In this document: positions 58,373-64,000 of the stretch, in pieces
Numbering within the stretch: the stretch's first letter is position 1
Layout: every line of letters begins with the position of its first letter
From: Pyrrhosoma nymphula
Lineage: Eukaryota; Arthropoda; Insecta; Odonata; Coenagrionidae
DNA: 64,000 nucleotides
Direction of reading: 5' to 3'
Assembly: GCA_963573305.1 (NCBI GenBank)
Contig: OY754329.1
Coordinates: 138,867,422 to 138,931,421 of the forward strand
Notes under the pieces: model-generated
What the model saw: only the letters and a program-made list of their open reading frames with translations
Told to the model about the DNA's origin: nothing
The model's database searches: none
Program-made: the position numbers and the translations under genes

Positions 58373-60074
58373 AGAAATAAACTGCTTCGCGGTAGCCAAG
58401 TGATCGACCGCAGAGCAGATATTCTATATTATTAATGCTAGACACTGGAGTATATTTGTAACACCTATAGTTGTCAGCTACTGAACGTTATAAATTGAAG
58501 CTTTTTCCTGAAGACAGAAATTTATGATTTCTTACCTCTTCGATCTTTCCTCATCCAAAGCTGCTGAACATATTCAACACCTACTCTTCACGCTTACCGT
58601 AGCGCTGATGCTGAGTGGTTGCCAAGAACATTCTATTTTTTATATGCTCTAAGGTATGAGTTTTATCGCAATTTTTCCCCGGCATGCTGAGTTCTCTCTG
58701 TCATACTGTACGACAGGTAATCTTGCCTTTTCTTTACCATTCTCTCCTTCAATAGGTGAGGAGTTGTTTTTCAGTGTCTTATTAGTATTTGCGGGGTGAG
58801 ATAATCTCAGTGGGGAACATATAGTTAAGTTGAAAGCTAAAACATATAGGTAAGCAGCCGTTATTGTAAAGGCTACTTACCTGCAGCTCTCCAATTCAAT
58901 TTCTTTCCTGCTGAGCGCTTAATTCCTTCATAATTACTTATCTTCATATTCTTCATAGTTTGCCTCATTCATTCAATAATATATTCATGCATTCAATAAA
59001 TAATATGCAATATTACTTCATCGAGCTTGCAACATAAGATACAAGTTAATAACATATAAACAGATTTTTAGTATAAGCCATCAACATTTTTATGTGCCAT
59101 TATCCGTGCCTTTGATAATTTGCGTGGTCTCTTCCTTCTATAGAATGTATCTTTTTACTGTCCTACTTTGCACTGACACCAAAATATCAAGCCATTTGTG
59201 ATTTACGTCAGTCATTTATTAGAGGTAACACCGAGTGGTTCCTAACTCATTCCCCGGGGATAGGCCGTCGGTGGTAAATATCGTAAAAGCAAAGATCAAA
59301 TGTGCCGAATTTCAATTTATAACTATTTATCACATGGGAATGCGAAGGTTATTTAATTGGCAGACTGTTTTTATTTTCTCCGTCGTCGGCGATTCTTCGA
59401 TGTATTCGACGTTAGCGTTGGTGGTTGTCTCTCTCTCTCGCACGCTCATTCTTTTTCATTCCTCTACAGGTTCCTTTATCCTCCACACCCCGTCGTCGCC
59501 CTATCAAACGTACCGTGAAGCATTTAAAGGATGGATGTTGGAGAACGAGGGAGGAGGAGAAAAAGATTGGCCAGGTTGGGATTCCTTTTCATCGACTTCA
59601 TCCGTCTTGCACGAGAGATACAGTCGCCAGACATTGCCTCAAGCGTAAATGACTTGCGGGAAATGTCCAATGCCCTAAACCCCCAGCCAATGGATTCAAC
59701 CTCCCTCGCCCGCCTACCCACCATCCCCCCTTGATCTTCTCTCTCCATGGCCGGTTTTTGCGAATCTACAAACACCCACTCTGCCTTCTCCGCCTCCCCT
59801 TCCCGATCGTCTTTCTTCGGAGGTTCCACCGGGCAACAACTAAAATGTAATTCGTCAAGAGATCAAGATAAATGTGGAGAAACTCTCAAACCAGCCAATA
59901 GGGAATTTGAAAATATAAGTGCCTTTACATCATGGTTCAACCTTAAGTGCAAATAATATAATCACAGATGAATAGGCACAAAACATTTCTGTCGGTAACA
60001 GATGCCTACATTTTCTTAAGAAACTGCTAAGCACTAATATCCTAGTTAAGTAATCCAAACTTTAAATCTAAAAT
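58373..60074. other. No supported gene; 137-codon frame noted
   Basis: A 137-codon plus-strand frame (59235-59648) has one hydrophobic stretch (TLALVVVSLSRTLILF) and no recognised domain. It overlaps a GC-rich patch (59400-59820) with open frames on both strands. Confidence 0.35.
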
Positions 60075-60460
60075 AAAAACAGCCGTAAGACCAATTGTGG
60101 CATACGGTTGCGGGGCATGATCGACTCAGAAAAATAAAGAAAAGCTTGAAATTTTTTAAAGTAAAATACTGGGAAGGGTTTTTCCCTTCAGGGGACACAG
60201 GAGGAAGAAGGTGAATGGAGAATTAAGATAAATGAGCTGAATAATGAAGTAACTGTAGTCCGCTTCCTAAAATCACAGAGAACCCGATGGTTAGGTCACT
60301 CAACACGAATGTCAGATACAAGATCGACGAAGAAAAGTTAAGAATGGACACCAGATAGAAATAGGTCCAGAGGGAGGCCTAGTAAAAGATAGAGAGACGA
60401 TGTCGAGATGCCTTAGCTGTTGAAAAGTCCCAATGCCTTGGGGGTTGTAGCACCGAACGA
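60075..60460 (+). pseudogene. LINE reverse transcriptase C-terminal fragment (second subfamily)
   Basis: From 60078: KTAVRPIVAYGCGA, stop in place of Trp, STQKNKEKLEIF, SKILGRVF. After frameshifts come GELR, ELNNEVTVVRFLKSQRTRWL and GHSTRMSDTR, then RSRGRPSKRWRDDVEMP. This is the YGCETW - ERKILRRI(Y/F)GP - LYxxxDIVxxIKxxRLRWxGHxxRM - GRPxxRWxDDV order of many arthropod LINEs. It differs from the YGSEAW copies elsewhere in the window. Several premature stops make it non-functional. Confidence 0.93.
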
Positions 60461-61824
60461 AGAATAGGTAATTTTATTCATATTCTGGCTACTTAAAGGA
60501 AAGCGTTTTCTCTCTCTGCTATTTACTACATAATTACTTGTGTTGTTGACCAACTAATAAATTCCGTCATAGCAAATTGTCAAGGGTTTGATCTAAATGT
60601 AATAAACCTTATAGCAGTTGTCAACGATTTTATTTTTAAATCATCCTTTGGGCTGCAAAAGATAAGTAAGAGATTTAACATAAAACCAATACATGAACAG
60701 TCGGGATATCAAAAAGCAGGATCTCATATGCGACGACCAATTTTCGTATGTATTTCCCCACATGTTTAATAATTAAAACATAAAAAAGAGTCTGTTTGTG
60801 ATGCGCTGAATGTTTATATATTGGTGTTTCGGTAAATCTCCTATTACACATATTTTGTGGTCCTGAGGATGATTTAAAAATGAAAGCGAAACGCGAAACG
60901 TTGACAATTGGAATGGAGTTGATTTAATTTTGAACAACCCCTCAACAATGTCTATGACGACAATTTCAATCAACTACAAAATTCAACCTTTCCGCGCTAA
61001 TTTTTTTCGCTAATTGAAATTGAAATTGTGTGGTGCTGAATACGGTAATAGGTGAAACTCAGAGAACAGTGTCATTTTTTTTATTAATGTAATTGCAATT
61101 GTCACGAAAAACTGTTTAAATGGAGCAGTATCCCAGGATGTTGATTGGCAACGTTAAGAAGGTACTAATCCATCGTAGTTTCTGAGTTATTTGCGAATAA
61201 CTACAAAAACTGAAATCAATATGCGTTAGTTCAATAAAATTTTGTTTCCATTCGGTTCCTATCGCTGGAGATAATATTTATTAAATCTTTGAATTATCTA
61301 CATATTTTCTACCTCACTTTTGTTTTCCAATAGCTCAGACATGTAATCAGAAAAAGCAGTATCATCTGAGCAACACAACGTGGGAATTAAGTTTTTATTT
61401 TTACTCATACAGTCGCGGTGGATCCTCCTTAAAGCTCCCTTCCTTTATCTACGGCGATTATCATTCTCCGTGAGGCACTACCCGGGGTTCCTTCCTCTTT
61501 TAATTTTCATTTGGAAGAACCGCTCGAGAACAAAATAAATAAGTGGTATGTGCGAGGGCGACGGGTTCCCGAAATGCTGACCGGCCACTTGTGCCAGCAG
61601 ATTTTATTCGAGGAGGCGACTGTTCCTTTCGCGGAATAATTTCTGAAGGAGTTTTGCTCGTCACTACGTGAGTCAAAATAAATAAGAAACTCCACGTAAT
61701 TGTCAGTATCGTTTATCAAATACGAGTACTACGTACACGGATGGCATACCTTAACCACTAGAAAGTAGGAGTAGTGTAAAAACTGAGCTGATTATCCTGC
61801 GTAAATATTTTTGTTGAATACACT
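60461..61824. other. No supported gene
   Basis: A sequence near 60861 (TCCTGAGGATGATTTAAAAA, then GCGAAACG) resembles retroelement-associated CTGA(A/G)GATG ... CGAAACG motifs. No other feature was recognised. Confidence 0.35.
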
Positions 61825-62035
61825 TTAAAGGGAGTTTTGCACGAGCCACTTCATTGCGCAGTTTGCTGCAAAGAAATTGCGGGAACGCGGGAACGGAATG
61901 CGAGCACGGGCTCTTTTCTCATCCCTCTTTCATGCCTTTTCGCTGTCATTATAGCAACTCACAGCTTTGCACGACGCAATTTTCACATGCACATGCAGAC
62001 TGTGCAGTGAAGTGCCTCGTGTAAAACGGCCTTAA
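61825..62035. mobile_element. TTAA-flanked MITE, family G
   Basis: TTAA at 61825-61828 and 62032-62035 encloses about 203 bp. Left end AGGGAGTTTTGCACGAGCCA; inverted right end GGCCGTTTTACACGAGGCAC. The inverted similarity extends about 40 bp (CACTTCAxTGCxCAGTxTGC). No coding capacity. TTAA flanks point to a piggyBac-like or other TTAA-inserting element. It is a different family from E. Confidence 0.85.
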
Positions 62036-62982
62036 GCGTGGAGAAATTCCATTCCATGCTATGGAGAGTCTGTCTTGTGGCAGTATCGTTCGTCTGTGCT
62101 GTCTACCACTACATACAACCGTTCACTTCGAAGAGCGTCGTCCAATTAAGGGAACCGTTGCTAGGGTAGACGCAAATAAATCGCGGGAATATGGTTGGAA
62201 GGAGGGGGAGTGAAGCGAGGCAAATGAGGCAACAATGCACTCCGCGATCCTCAATTGTTGAAGACGCAGGGAATGCAATGCGACCGCGCGCCCACCTTGT
62301 GCGCGCGCGGCCACATTGCTGACGTCCTCTTAATGGACCCTTGAGAACTTGAGGCATTGCTTTGGTGTTGGCTGTAAATTAACCCCGCAGCCCACGACTT
62401 CGTCCGCTCCACGCCATTACCGCGCCCCAGAGCCATCGGTCTACCTTCTTCGACCGCCCACCCACCCCTTCTTAAACGCATAGTTTGACTGCTGTCGCGT
62501 AGGTAGCGAAGGGAGGGCGAGAAGATTGTGTCTATTCCTAGAGGGATAAATCGAACGCTAAGGAAAGCTTTCTCAGCTGCCCCAAGTTTGATGTATGGCT
62601 TGCTCTACCCACCAGCACCACATATGGATCCATTTTAAGCTTTCAGATTCAACTCGTCGGCGATCCTCTGTTTGGTTGACTTGCTTCAGGGCAGCGCCTT
62701 GTCGATTCATCACTTAAATTATCGCATGCTCATCGTCGCCAGTAGAAGAACATATTTTATTGGAACAAAATTTAATTCCATTCTTTTTAGAGTTCTGACG
62801 TTTCTGATTCAGTAGCGGAGCATCATTTGCCCTTGATCGATTTAAACCATGTGGCTGCGATTTTGTAATGAAAATCAATTATTTCTTCTGAAGAAATTAC
62901 AATCGACCTTTTTAAGGCAGAATTACAGTATGATTAAATTATTTATATTAAAAACTCAAATGGTTGTAGGTTTGATTTTGTG
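62036..62982. other. GC-rich patch without supported gene
   Basis: 62100-62490 is GC-rich with overlapping antisense frames of 63-82 codons, none recognisable. Confidence 0.4.
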
Positions 62983-63092
62983 GAATTACGAAGAATTTAA
63001 ATAGCTTAGTTGGACACCAAGTGTTGAAACCCGGGTCGTGACAATAAATAATTTGTGGAGTTAACTAAGTTATTTTAATTCTTCCGTAATTT
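62983..63092. repeat. Fold-back repeat with GAAACC core (family F)
   Basis: The arms 62983-63011 and 63063-63092 are inverse (AATTACGAAGAATTTAAATA against its complement). The loop holds GACAC-CAA-GTGTT followed directly by GAAACCCGGGTCG and ACAATAAATAA, the same order as the other family F copies. Confidence 0.75.
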
Positions 63093-63094
63093 AT

Positions 63095-63400
63095 ATTGAC
63101 CTTTTTTCCCGCCGTCACATTTTCTGAACTATTATTTGATTACATCATCAACTTTTGAGAATTATTTTTCTCCCGGGGTATAACCCTCGAACGATTTACG
63201 AGACAAATTGCTGCGGTTGAGTAATGAATATAAATTCTTTCTGCTGAAGGAATCACAGCTGATATTTGTTTTACTGTGGGACCAAAGTTTAATGACGTTT
63301 TTTATATTAAACTTGTTTCCTGTGGTCATATTGTCTGAAATCTATTTGACTACGTCGTCAACTTTGGAAAAAGTTTTTTGCGGGGTTAACTCTGGTCGTA
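63095..63400 (+). repeat. Imperfect tandem repeat, about 205-bp period
   Basis: CCGTCACATTTTCTGAAC then GATTACATCATCAACTTTTG (first unit, 63113-63155) recurs as GGTCATATTGTCTGAAAT then GACTACGTCGTCAACTTTGG (second unit, 63324-63367). Each unit continues into a G-rich (C/G)GGG(G)T(A/T)AC segment. Confidence 0.7.
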
Positions 63401-63568
63401 TTTTCCCCTGGAATTCTGATGAGTGTAATGCTCTGTTCGGGTTCATATGAATCAAATTATATTTTATCATGTTACTTGGAGGAAAATTGACCAAATTTGA
63501 ATTTTTCATATTACCATTCTATAAAGTTGGTGGTTTCCGGCGTAACTTTGTGGAATTTTCTATTTATT

Positions 63569-63737
63569 TTGAATTAAAAGGTAAAAACTTTGTTTTTTCC
63601 TCATTAGATTTTAATTTTGACGACCACGGTTTCGACGGTTAGCGTCATCATCAGGTAATGATGATGTTATCCGTCGAAACCATGGTCGTCAAAATTAAAA
63701 TCTAATGTGAAAAAAACACTGTTTTTACCTTTTTATC
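63569..63737. repeat. Long fold-back repeat with GTCGAAACC apex (family F)
   Basis: Arms of about 68 bp (63569-63638 and 63671-63737) differ at only a few positions. The apex (63639-63670) is itself nearly palindromic (CATCATCA-GGTAA-TGATGATG). The plus strand has CCGTCGAAACCATGGTCG. The minus strand has CTGATGA (63654-63648), GACG-loop-CGTC and GAAACCGTGGTCG. The similar arms indicate a young copy. Confidence 0.93.
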
Positions 63738-64000
63738 CAAAATTACCACTCTATCTTATTTTGTTTAATATGTGATTAAAAATTTGATCGTGCGACTGAG
63801 TTCTTAATTAATATTAATTGCAACTATACTTACCTTTATTTGACTGAGTGCCGTTAAACGCCCTGTAAAATTGAATTTATTGAATTTCTTATTTATTTCA
63901 TAACATTTTGGGACCAAATATTCGCACGTCACATGTGTTACTGGACCAGGATGTAAGGGCGCTCTATCTCTTCTGAGAATGCTGGATATCAACCTTTGCA
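63738..64000. other. No recognisable feature
   Basis: AT-rich, nothing recognised up to the window edge. Confidence 0.5.

Noticed and set aside
59235..59648. 137-codon frame as a membrane protein gene
   Set aside because: A single hydrophobic stretch, GC-rich background, several competing frames and no recognised family.
1..64000. Prokaryotic organisation, CRISPR arrays or operons
   Set aside because: No regularly spaced repeats, no ribosome-binding-site/ORF spacing and no dense coding. The repeat content is metazoan.

Overview
The window looks like a gene-poor, AT-rich stretch of nuclear DNA from an arthropod, most likely an insect. There are no operons, Shine-Dalgarno spacing or long open frames. 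What can be recognised is decayed transposon coding sequence of metazoan type: LINE reverse-transcriptase C-termini and a Helitron helicase. Alongside it are tRNA-derived SINEs, MITEs flanked by TTAA or by 8-bp duplications, and long fold-back repeats. The species cannot be named from the sequence alone.

Layout. 0-8 kb: a LINE fragment (797-1000), a broken Helitron helicase inside a probable Helitron-like element (1640-3275), a tRNA-derived SINE (4304-4511) and a cluster of AACTGTTTCG motifs (6465-6957). 8-21 kb: a perfect palindrome (8121-8171), a 112-bp palindrome made of two opposed SINE heads (13234-13345), and several antisense SINEs. 21-31 kb: an intact TTAA-flanked MITE (21031-21591), two antisense LINE fragments (22560-22960, 30095-30718), a terminal-inverted-repeat element (29073-29618) and an unassigned cysteine-containing open frame (30770-31060). 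32-39 kb: two more MITEs, one with a perfect 8-bp duplication (36605-36777), a pre-miRNA-shaped hairpin (34632-34736), and the best candidate for a real host exon, a signal-peptide exon at 37528-37737. 42-56 kb: a LINE fragment, six further copies of the TTAA MITE (three of them between 46.3 and 48.1 kb), more SINEs, and an unassigned 187-codon open frame (52722-53285) beside possible Harbinger remnants. 58-64 kb: a LINE fragment, a MITE (61825-62035) and two fold-backs at 63 kb.

No complete protein-coding gene can be supported. The most unusual signal is a dispersed motif, GTCGAAACC-(0-2 nt)-GGTCG, mostly at the apex of long fold-backs (38.5, 63.0 and 63.6 kb, plus a solo copy at 25.8 kb). 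It is preceded by a short hairpin whose closing pair changes in a compensatory way between copies. That suggests a transcribed, structured element; it resembles part of a hammerhead ribozyme core of the kind known from Penelope-like retroelements, but no helix I is visible.
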